This document shows, piece after piece, positions 8,633-16,917 of a DNA stretch of 34,133 bases (the first letter of the stretch is position 1; every line of letters starts with the position of its first letter). This DNA comes from Methanosarcina sp. Ant1 (GTDB taxonomy: Archaea; Halobacteriota; Methanosarcinia; Methanosarcinales; Methanosarcinaceae). Both the position numbers and the translations under genes were made by a program. The stretch is from NCBI GenBank assembly GCA_001714685.2, contig MDTP02000068.1, forward strand, positions 1 through 34,133. Direction: 5' to 3'. The notes beneath the pieces were generated by a model. The model was not told the origin of the DNA. It saw only the letters and a list, made by a program, of their open reading frames with translations, and did no database searches.

Positions 8633-9493
8633 TCAAAAAGTCAAATCTGGCTTTTCTTTTCTCTTCTGGATAGGATCCTCTAAGGAGTTATGCAGTGGGG
8701 AATATTGGAGTGATAAATACATTTCGTTCAAACCCTGCAGGATTTTGAACCCTTTTTCAGTAATCATATAGTCTCCTCTTTCGTGTTGCTGCAGGATCAG
8801 CCCGCTTTCCGTGAGTTTCTGGAGATGAAATAGCAAGTTTCCTCCTCTAAGGCCAGTAAGTTCGGAAAAAGCAGAAAAACTTTTCGTTTCGAAGGCGACT
8901 GCTCTTAGAATTTCGAGACGCTGGTTATTTGAGACCGGCTCAAGGATTTCGCTCATAACCACGCCGGTTTCAAGGGCTGAAATTTCGGGTTTTCGTTCCT
9001 GATTATCTGCGTAAATCCTCATAGAACGCATGAGTTTGACTTGTTTTATGAAGAGGTTCGAAACTTCGGAAAAGCACTTCTCGCATTTACTGTAAGGGGC
9101 TCCGCATCTCAGTTCATCCAGTTTTTTTCTGTTGTCAAAAATTGGGGTATCATCTACTTTGCTTTGTTTTATAAGCCCTGCATTTTGCTGTAGGAGGGCT
9201 GTAAATGCAGAAGTGCAATTTTTCTTTTCAGGACATTTTTTCACCATGTTTCGTTCAAGTCCGGTCTCAATATCTTCAAAAAGATGATTGAGAAGAGCGT
9301 TTGAATATTCCTGCCTTGAGCTTTCAAGAACAGTTTCGAAACGCAGCCTGTTGGAATATTCCATCATTTTTTTGATATCACTGTGCATTTCGGAAAGTTT
9401 TTCCCTTATAGCTTTTATTTCGGCCATTTCCCGATCTTCAGACTTTTCAGGGCTTTCAGGATTGTTCTCCTTCTCCTTGCTGACCTCGTTCAT
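8633..9493 (-). CDS. Winged-helix transcriptional regulator with Cys-rich central region
   Basis: A 286-residue protein with three visible parts. Residues 1-60 are charged and probably coiled-coil. The middle holds five cysteines (C87, C93, C130, C137, C140) in the patterns KKCPEKKNC and RCGAPYSKCEKC. Residues about 185-255 form an ArsR-like winged helix (NQRLEILRAV; GLRGGNLLFHLQKLTESGLI; ITEKGF). The DNA-binding role is well supported. The cysteine group suggests metal, Fe-S or redox sensing, which is inference. It may belong to the group of Methanosarcina wHTH regulators that includes methyltransferase regulators, but I cannot place it further. The ATG follows GGATGAT at a good distance. 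It is convergent with cysS. Confidence 0.82.
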   Translation of the reverse strand: MNEVSKEKENNPESPEKSEDREMAEIKAIREKLSEMHSDIKKMMEYSNRLRFETVLESSRQEYSNALLNHLFEDIETGLERNMVKKCPEKKNCTSAFTALLQQNAGLIKQSKVDDTPIFDNRKKLDELRCGAPYSKCEKCFSEVSNLFIKQVKLMRSMRIYADNQERKPEISALETGVVMSEILEPVSNNQRLEILRAVAFETKSFSAFSELTGLRGGNLLFHLQKLTESGLILQQHERGDYMITEKGFKILQGLNEMYLSLQYSPLHNSLEDPIQKRKEKPDLTF

Positions 9494-9609
9494 ATTTTTG
9501 TATCATCCTGCTTTGTTTTTAAAGTTTCTGCCACAACTTTACAGGTTATTCAAATGTATATTTATTGAGGGGACAGAAATGCATTTTGTATATTTTGATG
9601 CCGATTAAG

Positions 9610-9652
9610 TATAAATCAATTACCCATCGAATATAATGGGCGAGAGGCGCCC
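9610..9652 (+). promoter_or_regulatory. Promoter with palindrome and hairpin before the small CxxC gene
   Basis: A TATAAAT box at 9610-9616 would place transcription start near 9639. Between them lies the inverted repeat CCCAT (9623-9627) / ATGGG (9636-9640), a position typical of an archaeal repressor operator. A second stem, GGGCG (9638-9642) with CGCCC (9648-9652), follows directly and would form at the mRNA 5' end. Regulation is inferred from position only. Confidence 0.5.
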
Positions 9653-9680
9653 TAAATTGGAATAAAGGAGGTGGGATGAA

Positions 9681-9800
9681 ATGGTAAAGTGTGGAATTTG
9701 TGGAGGAGAGGCTCCCAAGCAGCCCTGTATTACTGAAGAAGGGAAATGTGACATTTGCGGGAAGAAGGTAGTGCTTGCTGAAGAAAAAGAGAAGAAGTGA
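9681..9800 (+). CDS. Small double-CxxC (zinc-ribbon-like) protein, 39 residues
   Basis: A 40-codon frame begins right after an almost ideal ribosome binding site (AAAGGAGGTGGGATGAA). The product has C4-x2-C7, C16 and C23-x2-C26, with CGICGG and CDICGKK around the two pairs, then a lysine/glutamate-rich tail. Two CxxC knuckles 15 residues apart are the layout of a mini zinc ribbon or rubredoxin-like site. The exact partner or function is unknown. The ribosome binding site, a TATA box and the operator-like palindrome upstream argue that it is a real and probably well-expressed gene. It is divergent from the winged-helix regulator, whose start is 187 bases away, so the regulator might control it. 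Confidence 0.72.
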   Translation: MVKCGICGGEAPKQPCITEEGKCDICGKKVVLAEEKEKK

Positions 9801-10313
9801 TGAATAAGTAAGGGAATACTATCTTGTAATAAACACATCACCGTGAAAAGTAAATTGCAGCAATCCTTACCTTTGCAAAGGCTAGTGGCTCGAAAAATTA
9901 ATTATGGAACATAATTTGGATAATTTCTATCAAAATAAATGGATTCGTAGTTGTTTTGGTGATTCATATCATTCTAACGATTCACAATTAAATTTTCACG
10001 ATACTAGGTAAAGGTTGCTTTCTTTTTTCATAAATGTAAATAAGAGACTTTTTATTATTTCCTGGTCTTCCGATTTTTTTCTCTAAATCATACAAAACAA
10101 TAAAATTTTAATTTCATTGAAATATTTCTAAGCACATGAACGGCAGGCTCGAATTTCAAAATCATAATCATCTGACATATCATACTTGTGGAATTCGGCT
10201 TATGTGCTTAAAATTTGGGAACCCATTTTAGAAAGTGACTCTAAATTACCCCCACAAATAGCGAAGAGCCAGGTATTTCCAGCATAGATATTAGAGAAAT
10301 CCAGGGATAGTTC
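9801..10313. other. Intergenic region between the small CxxC gene and tnpB
   Basis: About 510 AT-rich bases with no coding signal. It contains an 82-base stem-loop: TAAGCACAT at 10129-10137 pairs perfectly with ATGTGCTTA at 10202-10210, with an inner CGAATT/AATTCG pairing. On the minus strand this lies downstream of tnpB, where the right end of an IS200/IS605 element and a guide (omega) RNA would be expected. I cannot define the element end. Confidence 0.4.
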
Positions 10314-11762
10314 TTAGACTAAAAACTGACATACTTCCCACGCAAACTGTGGAGAAGTTTCTTCTCTGGTTGTACGTTTACTGAAAAGGGTACGGTCCAG
10401 GACAAGTCGAGGGGTATCAGTGCTCCCTTTCCCTGCATCTCTTTCTGCAGAGAATTGACCGCTGCCTTTAGGCGTCAACGCAATATTAAAGGCGGCGTTG
10501 ACATCGGCATGGTCAACGTGCCCGCAATGAGGGCACTCAAATTGCTTACAGTGTCGGTTGCCTCTATGTCCGCAGCGACTGCACTTTTTGCTAGTCGCAT
10601 GGGGATCAATATAAGCTACCTCTACCCCCCGCAACCTGGCCTTGTATTCAATAAATTGCTGGAGTTGATGAAAAGACCAGTTGTTCAGGGAGTATTCACA
10701 TGACCATAATTGTTTTTCGGCTTTGCTTTTAGTTTTGATGGAGTTTTTGTTAATTTCTTTATTTCTGCTTTTGTCTCCTTTTTGTTCCCTTTTTTTGTCT
10801 TCGCTTTTATTTTTCTCGTTTTCTCCTGCACCTCCAATCTTGCTGTTGAGTTTTCGGATGCCTTTAAGGTTTTCGAGTTTGATCCCGCACCCATTATACA
10901 GGGCTACATCCACAATCTTTCGGCTGATTTTATGGTTCAAGTCCTTTACAATATTCTTTTCCCTAATTTCTACAGCTTTTAGTTGTTTACGTTTGCCCAT
11001 ATTATAGAGCCGTTTTTTTATGTTCTCGTATTTTTTATGCGTATGGTAGCGCATTTTTCCTAACTTCCAAATTTTACCGGACTCGGGGTTTGCTACAACT
11101 GCAATATGTCCCCTGGTATTGCGGTCAACTCCTATATAGCGCCCGGAAATTTCGGGTTCTTCTTCAGGGAAGACAACTGCTACATAAACATAGAAGCTAT
11201 CGATTTCTATCTGGGAGATTTTTTTAAAGTTATTGGAAAAATGATAGTTAAGCAGAAGTTTCAGGCAAGGGATCATAAGGGTTCTCTCCTTCCTGTCGAC
11301 ACTGACCGCCCGAGAAGGTATGATCAATTTTACATTCTTTGCGGCTCTGAGGTCCTGGTTTCTAGAATATTTCCTGAGAATCTGGCCGGAAATAGTTGAC
11401 TTCAAGCCTATATGCTTGACATCCCCTGGAGAAAGAGGTCCAGACATTGGAAACGAATCAGGTACGGAAAGAGCATCTGGAGACTGAGGGACAGAAGAAG
11501 TAGTTGGAAGCTCGTGAGAAAACCCAGAAAAAGAAGCCGAGAACGAGGATGAAAACGAAGAAGGGGGAGAAGGAAGAGAAGGAAGAGAAGGAAGAGGAAA
11601 AACAGGGAAATGAGGGTCAGAAGAGATAGGTTTTTGTATGGGAGGCGGGTTAAGGCCTCGGTTTTGAGTCTGATGTTTGATACAAAACTCAACAACCTTT
11701 CGAGCCTTTCGAAGTTCCTCCGAAAAATCCCGATTGTGTTTGATTTTATAGGTAAGTAGCAT
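10314..11762 (-). CDS. tnpB: TnpB (IS200/IS605-type RNA-guided nuclease) with low-complexity insertions
   Basis: TnpB proteins are RNA-guided DNA nucleases carried by IS200/IS605 elements and are related to Cas12. The RuvC-like active site appears complete: D213 in GVDRNTRG, E297 in IKLENLKGIR and D420 in DHADVNAA. The zinc finger has C394-x2-C397 and C410-x2-C413. At 482 residues it is longer than usual, because of two insertions. Residues about 40-112 are Pro/Ser/Phe-rich with PSLPSLPSPP-type repeats, and residues about 310-348 are Lys/Glu/Asn-rich. Both are encoded by purine- or pyrimidine-rich microrepeats, so they probably arose by slippage. No TnpA transposase is nearby, so the element could move only if helped. 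The ATG at 11760-11762 follows GGAG. Confidence 0.9.
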   Translation of the reverse strand: MLLTYKIKHNRDFSEELRKARKVVEFCIKHQTQNRGLNPPPIQKPISSDPHFPVFPLPSLPSLPSPPSSFSSSFSASFSGFSHELPTTSSVPQSPDALSVPDSFPMSGPLSPGDVKHIGLKSTISGQILRKYSRNQDLRAAKNVKLIIPSRAVSVDRKERTLMIPCLKLLLNYHFSNNFKKISQIEIDSFYVYVAVVFPEEEPEISGRYIGVDRNTRGHIAVVANPESGKIWKLGKMRYHTHKKYENIKKRLYNMGKRKQLKAVEIREKNIVKDLNHKISRKIVDVALYNGCGIKLENLKGIRKLNSKIGGAGENEKNKSEDKKREQKGDKSRNKEINKNSIKTKSKAEKQLWSCEYSLNNWSFHQLQQFIEYKARLRGVEVAYIDPHATSKKCSRCGHRGNRHCKQFECPHCGHVDHADVNAAFNIALTPKGSGQFSAERDAGKGSTDTPRLVLDRTLFSKRTTREETSPQFAWEVCQFLV

Positions 11763-12410
11763 CCGGGTTATTGCTCCACGGTCAATCTTCGTTATATTTT
11801 TTTAAAATATAAATATTCAGGAGAAAACCTATGGATTAAATTCAATTTCTATATACATAATTGCCATAAAGATATTTAAGCATTTTGTCAAAGTATGTAA
11901 ATAGGGATTTTTACGACAAAAAAGTACCCCAAGAATTAACTTTAAAGACAATACTAAATCGGTGAATAAATAATATTCAATGAGGGCCTCTGCTGCTTGT
12001 ATTAATTTTGGAACTTTCCTGAAATAAAAAAGCCCTGGGTTTTACCATCCATTTTTTATGCAAGAAGAACCTTAAGGTTTTAAACTGATCTTAAACTGAT
12101 CTTAAACTGATCTTAAACTGATCTTAAACTGACCTTAAACTGATCTTAAACTGATCTTAACTGACCTTAAACTGACCTTAAACTGATCTTAACTGACCTT
12201 AAACTGATCTTAACTGACCTTAAACTGATCTTAAACTGACCTTAAACTGACCTTAAACTGACCTTAAACTGACCTTAAACTGATCTTAACTGACCTTAAC
12301 AGTTACTTATAATCCGTTGCTAAACCCTTTACGTAATCCTTTTGCATAACCTTTTTTCATTACAGTTACCAAAACTTTCCCAGCTACCGGAAGAGAACAC
12401 ATGATCTAAT
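11763..12410. other. Intergenic region between tnpB and the U32 gene
   Basis: No gene is supported. A TATA-like AT run at about 11792-11814 probably serves tnpB on the minus strand. The right half is filled by the 11-bp tandem array at 12080-12295. The promoter of the U32 gene should lie in the last 100 bases, but no strong TATA box or ribosome binding site stands out. Confidence 0.45.
12080..12295 (+). repeat. 20-copy tandem array of TTAAACTGAYC
   Basis: Sixteen 11-base units (TTAAACTGATC or TTAAACTGACC) and four 10-base units (TTAACTGACC) follow one another without a break for 216 bases. The TC/CC variants and the 10-base units are interspersed, which fits repeated slippage and unequal exchange. 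There are no spacers, so it is not a CRISPR array. It ends 115 bases before the U32 start. Confidence 0.95.
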
Positions 12411-14993
12411 ATGTCTAACACAAGTATGTCTAACACAAGTTTCACCTGTAATCCGCCAGAAATCCTGGCTCCTGTAGGCGACCAGGAAGCTCTCCTTGGT
12501 GCAATAAAAGGGGGGACAGATGCCGTATACCTCGGGATAAGCGAATTCAATGCCCGCCAGGGTGCTCAGAATTTTACTCTCGATGAATTGGAAGCTGCAG
12601 TTGACCTTGCCCACTCGCATGGCGTTTCTGTTTATCTGGCACTGAACATCCCGATCAAACAAAAAGAACTCCAGCACGCTCTTGAAATAGTAGACCGAGC
12701 TTATGCAGTCGGAGTAGATGCAATTATCCTTCAAGACCTGGGACTCCTCAGGCTTCTAATCGAAATATATCCTGATCTTGAGCTGCACTCAAGTACGCAA
12801 ATGACAATCCATAATAGTAAGGGAGTTGATTTCGCAGCAAATCTTGGAGCAACGAGAGTCATAGTCTCAAGGGAACTTAATGTAGACGAGGTAAAGGACA
12901 TTGTTGACCACTCAAAAGTTGGCATCGAGATTTTCGTCCATGGTGCTCTTTGTTACTCATATTCAGGCAAATGTCTTTTCAGCAGTTTCCTGCACGACAG
13001 AAGCGCAAACAGAGGGGCATGTGCCCAGCCTTGCAGAAGGCGCTACAGATTCGTGGTAAACGGCAGGGAAATTGATGAAAGGCATATCGGAGGCAGCTAC
13101 CCCATAAGTTGTGCCGAGCTTTCCACGCTTACAGGGCTTGAAGATATAGTAAAAACAGGGGTTGTAAGCCTTAAAATCGAAGGGCGGATGAAAAAGCCCG
13201 AATATGTAACAGCAAGTGCCGCTGCCTACAAAGATGCAGTTGAAAGTATTTGCAAGCCAGGGGACAATCCGACTCCGACAAAAGAGAAGCTTGAATCAAA
13301 GGAAGCCGAGCTTGCAAAACTCTTTTACAGAGGCTTCACGAGGGGTTTCATACTTGGGGAAAAAGGCGTATCGCATCCTAAATACAGCTCAAACTATGGG
13401 GCTTTCCTGGGAAAAGTCCTGGACATTTCCCGTTCAAAAGGAAACACAAAACTTACAGTCAGGCTGGATGAAGATCTCCAGGTAAAAGACGGTATAAGCA
13501 TTTTCACTCGAGAGCGGATGCTTGGCTCTGCAGTTGCAGGAATAATCACAATTGCAGGCGAGCATGTAAAGAGTGCAAAAAAAGGCGAAAAAGTAGGGCT
13601 TGAGATCAGCTCGAAAACAGGAAGGGCAGTTCAGAGAGGAGATGAACTCTACCTTACAACAGACACACAGCTCCTAGATACCCTTCAAAAAACGAAACTG
13701 AAAACGTTCCCAGTGAGCCTGAAAGTAAAAGCCAGGGTAGGAGAGCAGTTTACGGTTGAGATTAGAGAAGAAGGCAGAAAAAGCAGCAGAAGGGAAGAAA
13801 CCGTCAGTGCGGAATTTGCGGATGAATATACTGTTCAGGTAGCCGAGAAAGCTCCAACTACCTCAGAGCAGATAAGAAAAGCAATGGAGAGCCTTGGAGA
13901 TACTCCATTTGAAGCCGCCTCAATTGAAATCGAAGCTGACGAAAACATCTTTATCCCGGTCGGCGTGCTGAAGAATACAAGGCGAAAAGCTGCAGACCTC
14001 CTGCTTGAAAAAGTCCTTAGAGGATATAAAAAAGAGCAAAAAAACCCGCTTCTAAGTAATTTCAACGAGCTGTGTACTTCAGAAAATAGCAGGAATGAAT
14101 CCAGCGGTAAGAAAGAAAGCAATACCGAAGCTAGCAGGAGAAGGAGTATAACTTCAAAGAAACTCCTACTTAGCGTTGAATTGGATGAGATTTCCTCGCT
14201 CTTTGAGGCTGCAGACGCAGGTGCGGATATTATCTACATCCCAATTTCAAGGTTTGAAGAGCTGACAGCTCCCGAAAACGCGGAGAGACTTGATGATTTG
14301 AAAGCAGAAAGAAATGAACTCATCTTCAAACTTCCTCTGATAACCCATGACAACGAACTGGATAAGCTTAAACCCCTTATGGAAAAAGTAAGAGATGCAG
14401 GCTTCAGCATAGCATGTTCAGATCTCGGAGCTTCACAGCTTGCAAAAGACCTTTCTGTACCTTTTGTTGCTCAGAAAGAATTCAATATTTTCAACGCTTT
14501 TACGGCCAGCACTTTTTACCAGGCAGGGGCGTACAGAGTAACCCTTTCAAGCGAACTGAACCTGAGCGAAATAAAGAACATTTGCGAAACACTTCAAGCC
14601 TGTGGGGATGAAGGCCAGGCTGAAATTCTAGTTTATGGCAGAGAACTGATGCTCGTTACGGAGAATGATCTTTTAAAGCCTCTTATTGACAGAAAAATCG
14701 TAAGAAAAGACAGCGAAGTTCTACTTCTTGACCAGGGCGGCTCCGAATTTCCAGTAAAACGCCTGGGCACCAGGACTCTTATCTATAACTCTAAAGTACT
14801 TGACATGCTGAAATATGTTAAGAATCTGAAAGGATATGGGGTGGACGTAATTCGGCTCGATCTGTCTCTAAGCAATGATGCTGAGATAGTGGAAATCGTC
14901 AGCGAGTATAAAGAAGCCATTGCAGGAAAAGAAGGAAAGCTAAGTGCAAAAGGGGTTGAATATACAACCGGACATTACTTTAAAGGAGTTTAA
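12411..14993 (+). CDS. U32 family protein with internal duplication (RlhA-like)
   Basis: The N-terminal 330 residues are a U32 'peptidase' TIM-barrel domain (PPEILAPVGD; DAVYLG; HSSTQMTIHNSKG; LKIEGRMKKPEYV). Four cysteines, C181, C188, C204 and C208, match the Fe-S ligands of U32 proteins such as RlhA and TrhP, which hydroxylate rRNA or tRNA. By that analogy this is probably an RNA-modifying enzyme rather than a protease. A middle domain resembles DUF3656. The last 280 residues look like a second U32 barrel without cysteines: VAQKEFNIFNAFTA and VTLSSELNLSEIKNI mirror the N-terminal HSSTQMTIHNSKG and VIVSRELNVDEVKDI. At 860 residues it is longer than E. coli RlhA. The first ten codons are a 15-base duplication, giving two possible ATG starts. 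Confidence 0.85.
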   Translation: MSNTSMSNTSFTCNPPEILAPVGDQEALLGAIKGGTDAVYLGISEFNARQGAQNFTLDELEAAVDLAHSHGVSVYLALNIPIKQKELQHALEIVDRAYAVGVDAIILQDLGLLRLLIEIYPDLELHSSTQMTIHNSKGVDFAANLGATRVIVSRELNVDEVKDIVDHSKVGIEIFVHGALCYSYSGKCLFSSFLHDRSANRGACAQPCRRRYRFVVNGREIDERHIGGSYPISCAELSTLTGLEDIVKTGVVSLKIEGRMKKPEYVTASAAAYKDAVESICKPGDNPTPTKEKLESKEAELAKLFYRGFTRGFILGEKGVSHPKYSSNYGAFLGKVLDISRSKGNTKLTVRLDEDLQVKDGISIFTRERMLGSAVAGIITIAGEHVKSAKKGEKVGLEISSKTGRAVQRGDELYLTTDTQLLDTLQKTKLKTFPVSLKVKARVGEQFTVEIREEGRKSSRREETVSAEFADEYTVQVAEKAPTTSEQIRKAMESLGDTPFEAASIEIEADENIFIPVGVLKNTRRKAADLLLEKVLRGYKKEQKNPLLSNFNELCTSENSRNESSGKKESNTEASRRRSITSKKLLLSVELDEISSLFEAADAGADIIYIPISRFEELTAPENAERLDDLKAERNELIFKLPLITHDNELDKLKPLMEKVRDAGFSIACSDLGASQLAKDLSVPFVAQKEFNIFNAFTASTFYQAGAYRVTLSSELNLSEIKNICETLQACGDEGQAEILVYGRELMLVTENDLLKPLIDRKIVRKDSEVLLLDQGGSEFPVKRLGTRTLIYNSKVLDMLKYVKNLKGYGVDVIRLDLSLSNDAEIVEIVSEYKEAIAGKEGKLSAKGVEYTTGHYFKGV

Positions 14994-15002
14994 TAGAGTA
15001 AA

Positions 15003-15110
15003 TAAGGACAAGGACTTTTCAGAGTAAGGGATAAGGACTCTTCAGAGTAAGGGATAAGGACTCTTCAGAGTAAGGGATAAGGACTCTTCAGAGTAAGGGA
15101 TAGGACTTTT
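15003..15110 (+). repeat. 23-bp tandem repeat after the U32 gene
   Basis: Three exact 23-base units with the core AGAGTAAGGGATAAGGACTC start at 15020, 15043 and 15066. A fourth, shortened unit ends at 15110, and a partial unit precedes the first. The array begins about 10 bases after the U32 stop codon and would be in its 3' untranslated region. Confidence 0.9.
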
Positions 15111-15238
15111 CATAGAAAAAAGGTAGTGTAATTCTACAAAACCTCATTTTAGGTTCAAACGCTGCCTCGGCATCTTCGTTAAGATCCTAAACGTAACTCT
15201 CCAGATAATTATATATTCTCTGAGAAAAGTTATAGGTT

Positions 15239-16327
15239 ATGAGTTGGAATGGGATAGATGCAGTAGATAAGGCTGTTTCAAGGACAAAAAGAGCTCTTTT
15301 TGAACCATTTGATTTCTGGAAATGGATAAAACTCGCAATCATTATTTTACTCTTAGGCGGAATCACCTCGAATTACGGAGGTTCGGGTACCAATTATCGA
15401 ATGGGTTCCGAAGATTTAAAAAATACTTTTCCGAACACTGGTTTGATTCCGGGGTATATTCCACATGATATATCTATTGAGAAGATTTATTCTTCAGGCA
15501 CTTCTTTTGCCCAGTACGGGCTTTTGATTGCTGCGATTGCAGGGCTTATCCTTCTAGTCTTTTTCTTTTACTATATTTCCAATGTTATGGAATTTGTTTT
15601 TGTTGAGTCCCTGGTGAGAAATGAGGTGAAGTTCTGGAGTTCTTCCCAAAGATTCCTGGGAAAGGGATTCTACCTGATGCTGGTACGTTTAGCTCTGGGG
15701 ATAGTTTTTCTTGTGCTCCTTGGAATAGCTGCACTGCCTCTTATTCCCAGCATCCTTGAAAGGCCCTCAGATTTTGCCTGGCCTGCCTTGCTGGGAGGAG
15801 TTTTCTGGATAATTGGTGTAATCGTTGTGTTGATCCTGCTCAGAGCTATAATAAACTCACTTTTAAGCCTTGCAATTCCCCTTTCCATCTATAGAAAAGT
15901 CGGAATTCTTTCGGCTTTCAGGCTAATCTTTGCGAATTTCAGGAAAAGCTGGCAGGAAGTTCTGGTTTACTGGTTTATCAGGTTTCTTCTCGGAATAGGG
16001 ATAGCTATACTTTCAGTGATTCTTTTCTTGGTGGTGTTACTGGTCTTAGGGATCGTTTTCCTAGTTATTGATGGAATTCTATACTTCCTCTTTTCGTCGG
16101 TTATATCGGATCCCCTGAACTGGGTTCTTCTGATTCCCTTTATCGTTATGGAATTGTTTCTGCTCTTCGGAATCATGTTACTGCTGAGTGTGCCGTTTGC
16201 GGTTTTCCTGAAGTATTATCTGTTGAGTTTTCTTGAAGCCTGGCTTGTCGGTGCAGATATTCCCTTTTTTGATACGCCTGCCCCAGGGCCTGAAACGGAT
16301 TTAAGCGGATCCGAGCTTAATGTTTGA
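15239..16327 (+). CDS. Multi-pass membrane protein, archaeal DUF7544-like
   Basis: A 362-residue integral membrane protein of unknown function. The N-terminus (MSWNGIDAVDKAVSRTKRALFEPFDFWKWIKLA is split here by its Trp residues) fits archaeal DUF7544 proteins, which begin with a similar amphipathic stretch. Hydrophobic segments lie near residues 31-43, 98-121, 142-166, 184-206, 250-286 and 300-335, giving six or more membrane passes. The tail is short and acidic. A TATA-like ATTATATATT about 25 bases before the ATG suggests a very short or absent leader. The neighbours give no functional hint. Confidence 0.75.
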   Translation: MSWNGIDAVDKAVSRTKRALFEPFDFWKWIKLAIIILLLGGITSNYGGSGTNYRMGSEDLKNTFPNTGLIPGYIPHDISIEKIYSSGTSFAQYGLLIAAIAGLILLVFFFYYISNVMEFVFVESLVRNEVKFWSSSQRFLGKGFYLMLVRLALGIVFLVLLGIAALPLIPSILERPSDFAWPALLGGVFWIIGVIVVLILLRAIINSLLSLAIPLSIYRKVGILSAFRLIFANFRKSWQEVLVYWFIRFLLGIGIAILSVILFLVVLLVLGIVFLVIDGILYFLFSSVISDPLNWVLLIPFIVMELFLLFGIMLLLSVPFAVFLKYYLLSFLEAWLVGADIPFFDTPAPGPETDLSGSELNV

Positions 16328-16354
16328 GTGAAAATAAGAATATTCGGGGTTTTG

Positions 16355-16374
16355 AACCGGCTTTTGAGCCGGTT
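16355..16374 (+). terminator. Perfect hairpin after the membrane protein gene
   Basis: AACCGGCT pairs with AGCCGGTT around a TTTG loop, 28 bases after the stop codon. It is not followed by a T-run, so it may stabilise the 3' end or act together with the next hairpin. Confidence 0.45.
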
Positions 16375-16386
16375 TCCCTGAGATTC

Positions 16387-16428
16387 ATGTCAGCTTGAAA
16401 GTAAACTTTAAAAGCTGACATCTTTTTT
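16387..16428 (+). terminator. Hairpin with T-run
   Basis: ATGTCAGCTT (16387-16396) pairs with AAGCTGACAT (16412-16421), a 10-bp stem, and a T-rich run TCTTTTTT follows. Archaeal termination needs mainly the T-run; the stem is unusually regular. It probably ends the membrane protein transcript. Confidence 0.5.
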
Positions 16429-16459
16429 GTAGGTATTGTGTCGAAATAAATAAACCACG

Positions 16460-16520
16460 TTCAGAACCTATATTCAGAACCCATATTCAGAACCCATATT
16501 CAGAACCCATATTCAGAAAC
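16460..16520 (+). repeat. 13-bp tandem repeat
   Basis: Units of TTCAGAACCCATA begin at 16460 (variant), 16473, 16486 and 16499, and a partial fifth follows. It lies in the spacer before the small Sm-like gene. Confidence 0.85.
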
Positions 16521-16619
16521 ACTGTTTTTTTAAATATAATATACTGCGTGAAACTAACTATGTCATAGTAATTGTCTCGCCGGATCTCATCCGGGAATTA
16601 AAGTTGGGAGTTGAAAATA

Positions 16620-16820
16620 ATGAAACAGGAATTCATAGAAAAGTATTACCTCGGTAAAGAAGTAGAAATTGATATTGGAGGAAGCACCACATACAGAGGA
16701 GTTGCTGCCGAATGCAAAGATGGAATCCTTAGTCTTAAGTGGACTATAAAAGAAGAAGGCTATACCCATATCGATATAGAGAAAATCGCTGCAATGTGGA
16801 GAACCCTGGGTAAAAGATAA
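16620..16820 (+). CDS. Small beta-rich protein, possibly Sm-like
   Basis: A 66-residue protein when started at the ATG at 16620, which has GGGAG nine bases upstream; a TTG nine bases earlier is the alternative. The pattern YLGKEVEIDIGGSTTYRG, then a second beta hairpin (KDGILSLKW), then YTHIDIEKIAAMW, alternates like the five-stranded Sm fold, and small Methanosarcina proteins of this kind are known. RNA binding would follow from that fold but is not shown here. A hairpin with a T-run 73 bases downstream closes the unit, so the gene is probably transcribed alone. Confidence 0.7.
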   Translation: MKQEFIEKYYLGKEVEIDIGGSTTYRGVAAECKDGILSLKWTIKEEGYTHIDIEKIAAMWRTLGKR

Positions 16821-16892
16821 AAAGTACACTTGTTTAGAGCTGCTGACACAATATCGCTTTGTATCTATCATTTTTTCAACTAAAATTTAAAT

Positions 16893-16917
16893 GAGGAAAA
16901 AATCTTCTCCTCTTTTT
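16893..16917 (+). terminator. Hairpin with T-run after the small Sm-like gene
   Basis: GAGGA (16893-16897) pairs with TCCTC (16908-16912), and TTTTT follows at once. It is well placed to end transcription of the 66-residue protein gene. Confidence 0.5.

Noticed and set aside
10455-11399. Plus-strand frames over tnpB
   Set aside because: They are antisense to a gene with a complete catalytic site and show only low-complexity Ser/Phe/Leu sequence.
12080-12295. CRISPR array
   Set aside because: The 11-bp units are adjacent with no unique spacers, and there are no cas genes.
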